The translations under genes were made by a program, and so were the position numbers. This document shows, piece by piece, positions 33,365-42,334 of a DNA stretch of 64,000 nt. Numbering within the stretch: position 1 is the stretch's first letter; every line of letters begins with the position of its first letter. The notes below the pieces were generated by a model. The model was not told the origin of the DNA. It saw nothing but the letters and a program-made list of their open reading frames with translations, and ran no database searches. This DNA comes from Acidobacteriota bacterium (GTDB lineage Bacteria; Acidobacteriota; Vicinamibacteria; Vicinamibacterales; UBA2999): the NCBI GenBank assembly GCA_016184455.1, contig JACPCS010000116.1, positions 1 to 64,000 of the forward strand. Direction: 5' to 3'.

Positions 33365-36300
33365 TCAGTTGAACGAGTAGCGCAGGCTGAGCATGAGCTG
33401 GTAGACGTCCGAGGTGAACGCCGACGACTGGAACGACCGCGCGAGCAGTTCGTTGTTCACCACCGCCAGCCTGTATGTCGGCCGCCCCTGTGCGTCCACG
33501 CCGGGACTGGTCAGCACCTGCACCTGGTTGTTCGTGTTGACCGAGGCGACGACCTGCCGGCCGACGCCCCACTTGTCGTTCAACAGGTTTCCGACGTTCG
33601 TGATGTCGAGGCGGACCTGCAGCGCGTTGCGCTTGCCTCGAACGTCGCGGAAGACGTCTTGCACGATGCTCAGGTCGGCCCGGCGCAGCATCGGCATCAC
33701 GGCGCCGTAACGCTCCGCATACTGGCCGCGCCGGTTCCGCAGGTACGGGTCCTGCTCGATGAACCGCTCGAACGCCGCCGCCTGCTCTTCCGCGGTGAAC
33801 GTCCTGCCGCCCTGGGTGAAGGTGACGAAGTTCATGTCCGATCTGTCGCGCGGCACGTAGATCAGGTCGTTGTTGCTGATGCTGTCGTTGTTCATGTCGC
33901 CGCCGAACACGTAGCTGATTCGCGACGAGGGGGTGCTCGACGCCTGATTGTGCCGCGCCTCCCAGAACAGCGCGACCGACGTCGACCCGAAGCTGAAGTA
34001 CTCACGGGTGTAGGTGACCAGCGCGAACACGCGGTGGCCCGGCGACCAGAGCGAGTGCGCCGCCACGGGATCGTTCGGATTGCCGCTCGTCGCCATGCGC
34101 CCGTAGCTCGTCGCGGCCGTCGACTCCGGGTCGACGAGCGACCTCGAGATGCCGTAGCTGTAGGCGCCGCGCAGCGACAGGCCGAACGCGGTGCTCTTTT
34201 GCAGCGACTGCGCGAAGTTCCACGAGCTGCCCTTGTCGCCGTTCTTCAGCACGTAGTTGACGGTGACCTGGTTGCCCGGGTCGTTGTTGATCCGGTTGAC
34301 GCACCCGCCCACCTGGCCCGTCGCCGCGCAGGGCACGCCGACCCAGCGCACCCGGTTGTCGGGGCCGGCAAAGGATCCCTGCGGCGCCGGGAGGTTCGCG
34401 TTGATGTAGTAGATCCCGTTGATGTCCTTCGCATAGAGCAGCTCCGTGGTGCTGACGAAGCCCCACGGCAGCCGCCGATCCACCGCAACGTTGGTGCGCC
34501 AGACCTGCGGGAACGTGAAGTCGAGATCGGTGACGTTCAGGGCGTAGCTCGACGCGCCGCCGCCCGTCACGTTGGTCGGCTTGTACCTGTTCGGATCTGG
34601 ATGAAATGGGAACGCCGTGGTGTTGTCGACAAGCCGCTCCCCGATCAGCACGCCCGTGTTGCCGAGCTGATTGGAGATCCAGACGTAGGCGGGGCGTCCG
34701 CTGAAGACTCCGGTCCCGCCGCGAACCTGCGTCACCTGGTTGCCGTTGACGTCCCAGTTCACGCCGATGCGGGGGGACCAGAGCACCTTCGGATCGGGAA
34801 TCCTGCCGGTTTCATATTGCACAGGGTTGCCCCTCTCGTCGCGGAACGTCAGGGCGTCGGCGGCCGGGTTGGCGAACGCGGTGTTCTTGAATCGCGACAC
34901 GTCGAACCGCAGCCCGGCCGTGAGCGTCAGATTCCGCGCCGGCCGCCATTCGTCCTGCGCGTAGCCGGCGGTGTACCACACGTCGAGCGGCTGCAGCGGC
35001 TTGTCGAGGCCCGGGATGTTGCTCCATCGAATGTGGAAGCGTCCCAGCGTCACCGGCGACACCGTCCGGTTCTGGTTTGCCAGATATCCGTTGACGTCGG
35101 TATAGAAGTCGGCGAGCGAGTTGTACGAGTAGCCGCTCTGTGGACAGCAGCTCCAGAAGACGTTGTCGGAATGGAACTTCTCGGCGTAGGCGCCGAACGT
35201 CAGCGAATGACGCGTGGTGAACTTCGTGAAGTTGTCCTGCAGCTGAAACGTACTGTACCGCAGCTCGTTCTGGAACGTAAACGGCTCGAAGCCGAACGTC
35301 GTGTACGCCGTGCCGCCCTGGAAGATGTCGACCAGGGGAAAGACGCTTCCGCGCGAGGCGCGGCTTTCGTCCTGATAGGTGTAACCGCTCTGGAACGAGT
35401 TGGCCATCGTCGTCCCGATGACCGCGTTCCACTCGCCGATGCCGGACCGGATGTTCTCCAGAATCTGGTAATTCGAGTTCTGGAACCAGAGGAAGTTCGA
35501 GCTGGCGGAGCCTCTGCCGCGCAGTGCCGACGCCGAGCTCGACAGCCCCGTATCGGTGAACGAATCGAGGTGGTTGTAGCGGAAGCTGACCTTGTTGGAG
35601 TTGTTGATGTTGTAGTCGCTGCGGAGCAGGAACCGCTTCGCCGGCGTCTCGTCGTCATAGCCCTCGAACGGCCCCGTTTCGTAGTTGAATCCCGAGCGCA
35701 GGAAGGCGCTGAGCGCCTCCAGGTCCGAGGCAAGCACTCGGGTGACGTTGCCGGCGACGGGCTCGCCCCCGCGGTTGGCCCGGAAGATGTTCAGCGGCCG
35801 CGTGTCCTTCTGGTCCTCGTAGTTGCCGAAGGCAAACCACCGGTTCCGAAGGATCGGGCCGCCGGCCCAGCCGCCGGTGTTCCGGAACTTGAACGTGCCC
35901 GGGTTGACCGGCCGGCCGGCCGCTTCCGTGCCCACCCAGTCGTCGCTGCGGAACCGGTGATAGAAGGACCCGCTCAACTCGTTGGTTCCGCTGCGCGTGA
36001 CGGTGTTCACGGAGGCGGCGATGAAGCTGCCCTGCCGGACGTCGAACGGCGCGACGCTGACCTGGATCTGCTCGATCGCCTCGAGCGAGATCGGCGCGAC
36101 ATTGGTGCGGTCGCCCGGCTGGCTGCTGGCCACCCCGAACGTCGCGTTGAACGAGGAGCCATCGACCGTGATGTTGTTCATGCGGCCGTCCTGGCCCACG
36201 AAGCTGTTGAAGCCGCCCGAGGCCTGCGGCGTCAACCGCGTCACGTCGTCCAGCCGTCCGTTCAGCGTCGGCAGCAGCGCGATCTCCTCGCGCCGAATCG

Positions 36301-36739
36301 CCGTAGCGGCGCCCGTGCGGCTCGAACTGAATACCGGGTCGATCTGCCCGATGACGGTGACCTCCTCCTGCACGGCGATCGGCGTCACCGTGAAGGTCAG
36401 ATCGGTTGACACGCCGAGATTCACGGTGACGTCGGACTGTGTCTCGGGCGCGAAGGCGACGCCGCCTCCGCCTGTGAAGGCGACGGTGACGGTGTACGGG
36501 CCGCCAACGCGCATACCGGGAATCGAAAAGCGTCCGTCAGCTCGCGTCACTCCCTCGTAGCTCGTGCCGGAAGGCTCGTGGACGGCGAGGACGGTGGCGC
36601 CGGCGACCGCCTGCTGCTGCTGGTCGACGACGATGCCGGAGATCGCGCCCGTGGTGACGCCCTGCGCGGAAGCCGCGTCAGCCGGCCACACCACGGCGCA
36701 GAACGCGAGAAGCGCAAGCCAGCGTTTCGGAAACTTCAT
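33365..36739 (-). CDS. TonB-dependent outer-membrane receptor with carboxypeptidase-regulatory-like domain
   Basis: 1124 residues from the ATG at 36739 (GGAGA 6 nt upstream); earlier in-frame codons add a non-signal extension. Signal peptide to about 26. A carboxypeptidase-regulatory-like beta-sandwich lies at about 30-105 (GAISGIVVDQQQQAVAGATV, SIPGMRVGGPYTVTV), then a plug domain (RREEIALLPTLNGRLDDVTR; VNTVTRSGTNELSGSFYH), then a large barrel ending in YSFN with the aromatic near-terminal residue typical of outer-membrane proteins. No SusD partner is adjacent. The ligand is unknown; this type usually takes up glycans, peptides or chelates. Confidence 0.9.
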   Translation of the reverse strand: MKFPKRWLALLAFCAVVWPADAASAQGVTTGAISGIVVDQQQQAVAGATVLAVHEPSGTSYEGVTRADGRFSIPGMRVGGPYTVTVAFTGGGGVAFAPETQSDVTVNLGVSTDLTFTVTPIAVQEEVTVIGQIDPVFSSSRTGAATAIRREEIALLPTLNGRLDDVTRLTPQASGGFNSFVGQDGRMNNITVDGSSFNATFGVASSQPGDRTNVAPISLEAIEQIQVSVAPFDVRQGSFIAASVNTVTRSGTNELSGSFYHRFRSDDWVGTEAAGRPVNPGTFKFRNTGGWAGGPILRNRWFAFGNYEDQKDTRPLNIFRANRGGEPVAGNVTRVLASDLEALSAFLRSGFNYETGPFEGYDDETPAKRFLLRSDYNINNSNKVSFRYNHLDSFTDTGLSSSASALRGRGSASSNFLWFQNSNYQILENIRSGIGEWNAVIGTTMANSFQSGYTYQDESRASRGSVFPLVDIFQGGTAYTTFGFEPFTFQNELRYSTFQLQDNFTKFTTRHSLTFGAYAEKFHSDNVFWSCCPQSGYSYNSLADFYTDVNGYLANQNRTVSPVTLGRFHIRWSNIPGLDKPLQPLDVWYTAGYAQDEWRPARNLTLTAGLRFDVSRFKNTAFANPAADALTFRDERGNPVQYETGRIPDPKVLWSPRIGVNWDVNGNQVTQVRGGTGVFSGRPAYVWISNQLGNTGVLIGERLVDNTTAFPFHPDPNRYKPTNVTGGGASSYALNVTDLDFTFPQVWRTNVAVDRRLPWGFVSTTELLYAKDINGIYYINANLPAPQGSFAGPDNRVRWVGVPCAATGQVGGCVNRINNDPGNQVTVNYVLKNGDKGSSWNFAQSLQKSTAFGLSLRGAYSYGISRSLVDPESTAATSYGRMATSGNPNDPVAAHSLWSPGHRVFALVTYTREYFSFGSTSVALFWEARHNQASSTPSSRISYVFGGDMNNDSISNNDLIYVPRDRSDMNFVTFTQGGRTFTAEEQAAAFERFIEQDPYLRNRRGQYAERYGAVMPMLRRADLSIVQDVFRDVRGKRNALQVRLDITNVGNLLNDKWGVGRQVVASVNTNNQVQVLTSPGVDAQGRPTYRLAVVNNELLARSFQSSAFTSDVYQLMLSLRYSFN

Positions 36740-36787
36740 TTTGTTCTCCAAAGATTGTAGTGAGTGGTGTGCGGGGAAATTGTACAT

Positions 36788-36822
36788 GAAAAGAGGGCTG
36801 CCTCCGTGCAGGAGACAGCCCT
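36788..36822 (-). terminator. terminator after the TPR lipoprotein gene
   Basis: Minus strand: AGGGCTGTCTCC, 5-nt loop, GGAGGCAGCCCT (12 pairs, one G-U), then CTTTTC. It lies 30 nt past the stop at 36852 and separates that gene from the receptor gene. Confidence 0.75.
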
Positions 36823-36851
36823 GTCACATCACGCGCCGCGCGCGAACGGGT

Positions 36852-37826
36852 CTAGCTGCGGCCGGTCGTGCCCGCCGCGCCGCGTCCGCCGCCCGCGTTC
36901 GCCTTGCGAATGTCTTCGGCCTGATTGCTCAGCTGCTCGGCCTCCTTCAAGAGCTGCTGCTGCCGCGCCGGGTTCGTCTCGATCGTCGCCTGGACGCGCA
37001 GGAGCAGGTTCTTGTAGACGAGCGCTTCCATGTACTTCGGATTGAGCGAGATCGACTTGTCGATCGCCTGGATGCCCATCTGCACGTACTTCATCTTCTC
37101 AGCGTTGCTCAGGCTGAAGTCGCGATACGCCTTTTCCCAGTAGTAGGTCGCGATCGTGTAAAAGGCCTCGGGGTTGGTCGGCTCCCGCTCGGCGCGCGCC
37201 TGCAGCGCCTCGATGGCGCCGTCGAAGTTGCCCTGGCGGTTGTAGAACGCAGCGAGCGTCGTGTAGACCGTCGGTTCGGTGGGCCGCGCCTCACGCGCCT
37301 TGACGAGCGTCTCCTCGGCACGCTCGTACTCGCCGCTGTCCTCGTAGATGCGGGCCAGCGCGAAGTAATTCACCGGGTCGGTCGGTTCCATCTCGATCAA
37401 TTGCTGGACGACCGGTTCGGACTGCGCCGGGTCGTTCAGCTTGTCGGCGCCGTACGCGTTGGCGAGGTACTGCAGCGCGAGCTTCCTGAGCTCCGGCCGC
37501 TGCTCGATCTCGACCGCCGTTCTGTAGTTCTCGACGGCCTTGTCGAGCAGCGCGTCGTTGGCCGCCTCGCCGCGCCGCGTGGGCCGGTACAGATTGTCGT
37601 AGCTGTTGCCCAAATAGAAGTAGGCTTCCGTCTGGGTCGCGTCAGCCGCGATGGCACGCTCGTACGCTTCGATGGCGCCGCGATAATCCTGCTGCTGGTA
37701 CGCGGTGTGCGCGTCCTTGAGCGCCATCCTGGCCTGGAGCATTTTCACCTGACCGCATCCGGCGGTCGCCAGACCAAAGGCCGCGACGAACGCCACTACG
37801 ACCGCCTGTGACGAGAACTTCCGCAT
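36852..37826 (-). CDS. TPR-repeat lipoprotein
   Basis: 324 residues from the ATG at 37826 (AGGGGGGAC upstream). Lipobox LATAGC puts the lipidated Cys at about 24. Residues about 35-290 are TPR repeats, for example AYQQQDYRGAIEAYERAIAA, PVNYFALARIYEDSGEYERA and VYTTLAAFYNRQGNFDGAIE. The tail is Gly/Arg-rich. It is probably a periplasmic scaffold like BamD- or PilF-type proteins, but the partner is unknown. It is followed by its own terminator. Confidence 0.82.
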   Translation of the reverse strand: MRKFSSQAVVVAFVAAFGLATAGCGQVKMLQARMALKDAHTAYQQQDYRGAIEAYERAIAADATQTEAYFYLGNSYDNLYRPTRRGEAANDALLDKAVENYRTAVEIEQRPELRKLALQYLANAYGADKLNDPAQSEPVVQQLIEMEPTDPVNYFALARIYEDSGEYERAEETLVKAREARPTEPTVYTTLAAFYNRQGNFDGAIEALQARAEREPTNPEAFYTIATYYWEKAYRDFSLSNAEKMKYVQMGIQAIDKSISLNPKYMEALVYKNLLLRVQATIETNPARQQQLLKEAEQLSNQAEDIRKANAGGGRGAAGTTGRS

Positions 37827-37844
37827 CCTGTCCCCCCTAAAGCA

Positions 37845-37869
37845 CCCCACCGCGCGTCGCGCGGCGGGA
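37845..37869. repeat. CCCCACCGCGC palindrome, copy 2
   Basis: CCCCACCGCGC and GCGCGGCGGGA around a 3-nt loop (two mismatched pairs). It lies 19 nt upstream of the TPR lipoprotein ATG, next to its Shine-Dalgarno, so it is probably in the 5' leader. With the left flank it shares 16 nt with the copy at 15201. Confidence 0.65.
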
Positions 37870-38041
37870 TCGCGCTCGAACGTCGAGCCGGACTCCACGC
37901 GCCCGCGCTGCCCGCGACGTCGCAAACGCCGAGTATAGTAATCGCTTTTCCGGCGAGTCAAGGACCAGCTGGCCGTTGTCTTGACCCCCCTCAACCCCAC
38001 TTCTATCATGGGGATGCAGGGTCGGGCCGTCCTTATCCTCC

Positions 38042-40201
38042 ATGATTCGCTTCGAGTCGCTCCTCGAGAAAGTGCGGAGCTACAGCCCGGAAGCCGATGT
38101 CGAGCTCCTGCGGAAGGCGTACGTCTTCTCGGCGCTCGAGCACAAGGGGCAGGTCCGTCACTCGGGGGAGCCGTACCTCATCCATCCGCTCGAGGTCGCC
38201 GACATTCTCGCCGACATGAAGATGGACGTGGTCGCCGTGGCGGCCGGCCTGCTCCACGACGTCGTCGAGGACACGCTGACCACGCCGGATCGCATCGCCG
38301 AGCTCTTCGGCCCCGAGATCGCGCACGTCGTCGAGGGGGTCACGAAGATTGGCGCCATCCCGTTCTCCTCGAGCGAGGAGCGGCAGGCGGAGAACTTCCG
38401 CAAGATGCTGCTGGCGATGGTCGACGACATCCGCGTCATCCTCGTCAAGCTCGCCGACCGGCTGCACAACATGCGGACGCTCCACTATCTGCCCGAGGAG
38501 CGCCGCACGAAGATCGCCCAGGAGACGCTCGACATCTACGCGCCGATCGCCAACCGCCTCGGTATGAGCAAGGTGAAGAACGAGCTCGAGGAGCTCGCGT
38601 TCCGCTATCTCGAGCCGAAGGCGTACGAGGTGCTGCGCTCGAAAGTCGAAGGCAAGCGCCGGCAGGCCGAGCGCATCATCGAGGAGCTGACGCGCACCAT
38701 CCGCGCCAAGCTCGAGGAGGCGCAGGTCCCGATCGTCCACCTCGACGGCCGCATCAAGCGCCTCTACAGCATCCATCACAAGCTCAAGCGCCAGAAGATC
38801 GATTTGGAGCGCGTCTACGATTTCGTGGCGCTTCGCGTCATCACCGACTCGGTGAAGGACTGCTACGCCGTCCTCGGCATCATCCATCAAACCTGGTCGC
38901 CGGTGCCCGGGCGCATCAAGGATTTCATCGCGATGCCGCGGCCCAACGGGTACCAGTCGCTGCACACGTCGGTGGTGAGCGAGCACGGCTTCCCGTTCGA
39001 GGTGCAGATCCGGACCGAGGAGATGCACCGCCACGCGGAGGAAGGGATCGCGGCGCACTGGAAGTACAAGGAGGGGCGCGTCGGCGACCAGCGCGACGAG
39101 CGGTACTTCCAGTGGATGCGCCAGCTGCTGGAAGTCCAGCAGGAGGTGCGCGACCCGCAGGAGTTCCTCCAGAGCCTGAAGATCGATCTGTATCCGGAGG
39201 AGGTCTACATCTTCACCCCGAAGGGCGAGGTGAAGTCGCTCCCGCGCGGCGCCACGGCGGTCGATTTCGCGTACTCGATTCACACCGACGTGGGCAACCA
39301 GTGCGTCGGCGCGCGCATCAACGGCCGCATGGTGCCGCTCCGGACGCGGCTGCAGAACGGCGACATCGTCGAGATCGTCACGCAGAGCGGCCACAAGCCG
39401 AGCCGCGATTGGCTCAATTTCGTCGCGACCTCGCGTGCCCGCAGCAAGATCAAGCACGTCATCCAGTCAGAGGAGCGCGCACGCAGCATCGAGCTCGGCC
39501 GGCGGCTCTTCGAGAAGGAGGCGCGCCGATTCGGGCTCAATCCGAAGACGGTGCTCGAGGGCGACGAGCTTGCGAAGTTCGCCTCCGAGTACGGTGCGCA
39601 GAAGGTTGACGACCTCCTCACCCACATCGGGTACGGCAAGCTGTCGGCGCGCACGGTCCTGCAGAAGGCGGTGCCTCCCAGCCAGCTCAAGGAGCAGCCG
39701 CCTGAATCGGCTGTCGTCTCCGCGGTCAAGCGCGTGCTGCGGTCCGGCGCTGCCGAAGACCGCATCAAGGTGCGCGGCACCGACGAGGTGCTCGTCTTCC
39801 GCGCGAAGTGCTGCAATCCGATACGCGGCGAGCGGATCGTCGGCTACATCACGCGCGGCAAGGGGGTGTCAGTCCACGCGGCCGCGTGTCCGAACGTGCT
39901 CGTGTTCGACCCCGACCGCCGCATCGACGTGGAGTGGGATAGCGCGGTCGACCAGGCGCCGTACACCGTCCGCTTGACGATGGAGGTTGAGGACCGGAAG
40001 GGGATGCTGGCGGAGATCAGCGCGCGCGTGTCCGACATCAACACCAACATCACCAACATGGAAGCGCGCACCGGCGGCGACCACCACGCGCGCATCGACA
40101 TGACGGTCGAGATCAAGGACGTCAAGCATCTCGAGAAGGTGATCAAGTCGATTAAGGGCGTCGAGGGAGTCCTGGAGGTGGAGCGCGCCGCGCGGGCGTA
40201 G
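38042..40201 (+). CDS. relA: bifunctional (p)ppGpp synthetase/hydrolase
   Basis: 719 residues. The HD hydrolase domain (about 25-180) has HPLEVADIL, LLHDVVEDT and LADRLHNMRTL, so hydrolase residues are intact. The synthetase domain (about 230-345) contains RIKRLYSIHHKLKRQ and RVYDFVALRVI. Then come a TGS domain (about 390-450, VYIFTPKGEVKSLPRGATAV), a CC/zinc-finger region (AKCCNPIRGERIVGYI) and a C-terminal ACT domain (about 645-719). It is the only RSH gene seen, so it probably does both tasks. Its TAG stop lies in the arm of the palindrome at 40198. Confidence 0.95.
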   Translation: MIRFESLLEKVRSYSPEADVELLRKAYVFSALEHKGQVRHSGEPYLIHPLEVADILADMKMDVVAVAAGLLHDVVEDTLTTPDRIAELFGPEIAHVVEGVTKIGAIPFSSSEERQAENFRKMLLAMVDDIRVILVKLADRLHNMRTLHYLPEERRTKIAQETLDIYAPIANRLGMSKVKNELEELAFRYLEPKAYEVLRSKVEGKRRQAERIIEELTRTIRAKLEEAQVPIVHLDGRIKRLYSIHHKLKRQKIDLERVYDFVALRVITDSVKDCYAVLGIIHQTWSPVPGRIKDFIAMPRPNGYQSLHTSVVSEHGFPFEVQIRTEEMHRHAEEGIAAHWKYKEGRVGDQRDERYFQWMRQLLEVQQEVRDPQEFLQSLKIDLYPEEVYIFTPKGEVKSLPRGATAVDFAYSIHTDVGNQCVGARINGRMVPLRTRLQNGDIVEIVTQSGHKPSRDWLNFVATSRARSKIKHVIQSEERARSIELGRRLFEKEARRFGLNPKTVLEGDELAKFASEYGAQKVDDLLTHIGYGKLSARTVLQKAVPPSQLKEQPPESAVVSAVKRVLRSGAAEDRIKVRGTDEVLVFRAKCCNPIRGERIVGYITRGKGVSVHAAACPNVLVFDPDRRIDVEWDSAVDQAPYTVRLTMEVEDRKGMLAEISARVSDINTNITNMEARTGGDHHARIDMTVEIKDVKHLEKVIKSIKGVEGVLEVERAARA

Positions 40202-40224
40202 GGGCGACGCATGCGTCGCCCTAC
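40198..40224. repeat. GTAG-foot palindrome providing stop codons on both strands
   Basis: GTAG at both outer ends enclose GGGCGACGCATGCGTCGCCC (one extra G in the left arm). The plus-strand TAG (40199-40201) ends relA, and the minus-strand TAG (40223-40221) ends the convergent ridA. The palindrome is the whole intergenic region and probably the shared transcription end. Confidence 0.8.
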
Positions 40225-40601
40225 GGGACGATCGCGATTGCGTCGATTTCGACTTTCACATCGCGCGGAAGCCGCGCCACCTGCACCGTCGAGCGAGCCG
40301 GCGGCGGGTCGCTCACGAATCGCGCGTAGCACTCGTTCATCGCCGCAAACTCGCCGATATCCGCCAGGAACACCGTGGTCCGGACGACGTGCTCGAAGCC
40401 GAGGCCGGCCCCCTGGAGCAGTGCCCGGATGTTGCGCATCACACGATCGGTCTGCGCGGTGATGTCGCCGCCGACCAGCGCGCCGGTCGCAGGATCGATC
40501 GGAATCTGACCGGAAATGAAGAGCAGGTTGCCGGCCCGGAGCGCGGGAGAATACGGACCGAGAGGCGTGGGCGCGCCCGCCGCGTGAACGGCTTGCCGCA
40601 A
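40221..40601 (-). CDS. ridA: RidA-family imine/enamine deaminase
   Basis: 126 residues. GPYSPALRAGNLLFISGQIPID opens the chorismate-mutase-like fold. The active-site Arg is in PPARSTVQVARLP and the Glu in VEIDAIAIV, as in RidA enzymes that hydrolyse reactive 2-aminoacrylate. The start is a TTG one nucleotide after the rpmB stop; I see no ATG or GTG nearby. It is coupled to rpmB and converges on relA. Confidence 0.92.
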   Translation of the reverse strand: MRQAVHAAGAPTPLGPYSPALRAGNLLFISGQIPIDPATGALVGGDITAQTDRVMRNIRALLQGAGLGFEHVVRTTVFLADIGEFAAMNECYARFVSDPPPARSTVQVARLPRDVKVEIDAIAIVP

Positions 40602-40602
40602 C

Positions 40603-40794
40603 TCAGGCTGCCTTGATCACCTTGCCGCCGCGCAGGCACCGCGTGCAGACGCGAATCCGCCGCGTGCCGCCGTTGATGACTGCGCGCACCGTCTGCAGGT
40701 TCGGCTCGAACCGCCGAGGGCTCACATTGTGAGCATGTGACACCGTCCGGCCGACAACCGGACCCTTCCCGCACACTTCGCAGCGTTTGGCCAT
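40603..40794 (-). CDS. rpmB: 50S ribosomal protein L28
   Basis: 63 residues from the ATG at 40794, the canonical [12 protein letters not shown] start. Two CxxC pairs (CEVC and CTRC) make this a zinc-binding L28. [17 protein letters not shown] matches the family core. GGAGAGG lies 8-14 nt upstream, directly after the heptad element E3, so the mRNA leader of a ribosomal protein contains that element. Confidence 0.95.
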   Translation of the reverse strand: MAKRCEVCGKGPVVGRTVSHAHNVSPRRFEPNLQTVRAVINGGTRRIRVCTRCLRGGKVIKAA

Positions 40795-40812
40795 AATGCT
40801 CTTCGCCTCTCC

Positions 40813-40875
40813 GGGCTTAGGACTTTGGGCTTCGGGCTTTGGCAAAAGCCCAGAGCCTGAAGCCCATAGTCTTCA
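40813..40875 (-). repeat. heptad-phased hairpin element E3 (9 units) in the rpmB leader
   Basis: Nine 7-mers in strict phase on plus: gggctta, ggacttt, gggcttc, gggcttt, ggcaaaa, gcccaga, gcctgaa, gcccata, gtcttca. The word GGGCTTN changes to GCCCANA-type complements after unit 5. It ends 18 nt before the rpmB ATG, just upstream of the Shine-Dalgarno. Confidence 0.9.
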
Positions 40876-40885
40876 GGATAGCAGT

Positions 40886-41527
40886 TTAGGGCAGGATCAG
40901 CGAACCGCCTGGCGCGGGATCGGTGCGCGCGGGTTCGGGCGCGGCCGCGCCCTTCAGCAGCCGCGCCATCAGCTCCAGATAAGCGGTATCGCCTTCTTCG
41001 GGCTGCTTGACCGTGCGGGCGCCCTGCTCGATCGCGCGCAGCACGATGGCCGCCTCGCCGTCGGAGACCCGGGCGCCCTGTTCGCGAATCTGCGCGAGCA
41101 ACGCCTTCAGCACGCCTGCCAACGCCTGCGCCGGCGGCGATGCCGCTGTGTGCTCGTAGATCACGCCGCGCGTGGCGGTTTCGAGCGTCGCGGCAAGCGC
41201 CGCGGCGGCCTCGGCGACATCGGCATCGACAAGGCGCGCGAAGCCGTCCGGTTTATGGCGCGCGATCGCCGTCTGGAAGAGGAAGAAGAGCTGATACTGG
41301 CGCTCGGTGAGGTGCTGGATCGTCGGCAGCAGACGCGCGACGTCGCGCTCCTGCTGGCGCCGGACGACTGCGGCCGGGTGCTCCCGCGCAGCGGCGAGGT
41401 ACACGCAATCGCTCGGACAGCGGATCTCGACCAGACGCTTGGTCCCGCAGCACACCGGACAAATCGTGCCTCCGAGCGCCGGACACTCCCGTCGTCCCTT
41501 CCGTTGGCCGCAGCTGGCGCAGCGCAT
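40886..41527 (-). CDS. Cys-rich N-terminal zinc-ribbon protein, unknown function
   Basis: 213 residues from the ATG at 41527, which begins MRCASCGQRKGRRECPALGG. Eight Cys in the first ~45 residues (CASC, CPALGGTICPVCCG, CPSDC) look like one or two zinc sites. The rest (about 50-213) is helical and contains no motif I know. The segment CGTKRLVEIRCPSDCVYL looks family-specific. It is divergent from the gene at 41747 and upstream of rpmB. Frame upstream of 41527 stays open only as a shadow of the opposite gene. Confidence 0.7.
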   Translation of the reverse strand: MRCASCGQRKGRRECPALGGTICPVCCGTKRLVEIRCPSDCVYLAAAREHPAAVVRRQQERDVARLLPTIQHLTERQYQLFFLFQTAIARHKPDGFARLVDADVAEAAAALAATLETATRGVIYEHTAASPPAQALAGVLKALLAQIREQGARVSDGEAAIVLRAIEQGARTVKQPEEGDTAYLELMARLLKGAAAPEPARTDPAPGGSLILP

Positions 41528-41599
41528 TCTCTCAGCTTCGCACACCTGATCGCGCGTCCGAAAGTGTCGGGCCTCCGGCCGTCGCCCGGACGCGGATGA

Positions 41600-41628
41600 T
41601 TGTGGGATCGGGCGAAACTCCGTATAAT
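41600..41628 (+). promoter_or_regulatory. promoter of the gene at 41747
   Basis: TTGTGG, 17-nt spacer, perfect TATAAT (41623-41628). Leader of about 110 nt to the ATG at 41747. Confidence 0.7.
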
Positions 41629-41746
41629 CCGGCCGAATCCCTCCAGTTTTCGCGGAATAGGCTTTGCACCGTCGCTGGAGCGAGGCTACCAGACCGACGG
41701 TGTCGCCGTGCGCATATGCGCGCGGGGGGGTTTGGCGCGGAGGACC

Positions 41747-42334
41747 ATGGCCGAAGAACTTGTCCGCAACGAATCGCCGTCCGAGTATTTCCGCGAACTC
41801 GTGGAATCCGCGATGAAGCGGCAGCGCCTCGAGGCGCGGGAGCTGACCTCGTTCTATCTGGTGAATCTGCTCACCGGGTTCGTGCACTTCGATCGCTCGA
41901 CGGTGCCGCCGGAGGACGACGCGCTCGGCATGCGATTCGTGAAGGCCCTTCAGGCCGCAGGTGCCCGGCAGCGCGACGAGCTGCGACAGGTCGGCGATCT
42001 GTCGCTGTTCATCTCGGGCTTCTTTGCCGACAGCCTGACGCGCAGCCTCGTCGACGTCGACTACTACATCTACCTGGGTGGGTACGCCTACACGTCGCTG
42101 GCGCGCCAGGGCGACGACACGTTCGGCGATGTCTTCGACGAGCTCGCCGGCAAGTTCGCGGCCTTCGTCGACGTGCTCGGCGAGGTGAGCGAGCAAAGCG
42201 CGCTCGCGTCGAACGCGGACCTCCTGCGGCTGTACGAACGATGGCTGCGCACGCGCAGCCGCCGCAGCGGAGAGCTGCTCGCCGCCCGCGGGATCGTGCC
42301 GAATCCCTCCGTCGGGAACCGCTTCATCCAGTAG
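41747..42334 (+). CDS. conserved hypothetical cytoplasmic protein
   Basis: 195 residues. The ATG at 41747 has GGAGG at the right distance; in-frame codons upstream are probably leader. No signal peptide and no membrane segment. The sequence has helical stretches with aromatic residues, for example ARELTSFYLVNLLTGFVHFD and DVDYYIYLGGYAYTSLARQ. I do not recognise the family. It is divergent from the zinc-ribbon gene, with a promoter in between. Confidence 0.68.
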   Translation: MAEELVRNESPSEYFRELVESAMKRQRLEARELTSFYLVNLLTGFVHFDRSTVPPEDDALGMRFVKALQAAGARQRDELRQVGDLSLFISGFFADSLTRSLVDVDYYIYLGGYAYTSLARQGDDTFGDVFDELAGKFAAFVDVLGEVSEQSALASNADLLRLYERWLRTRSRRSGELLAARGIVPNPSVGNRFIQ

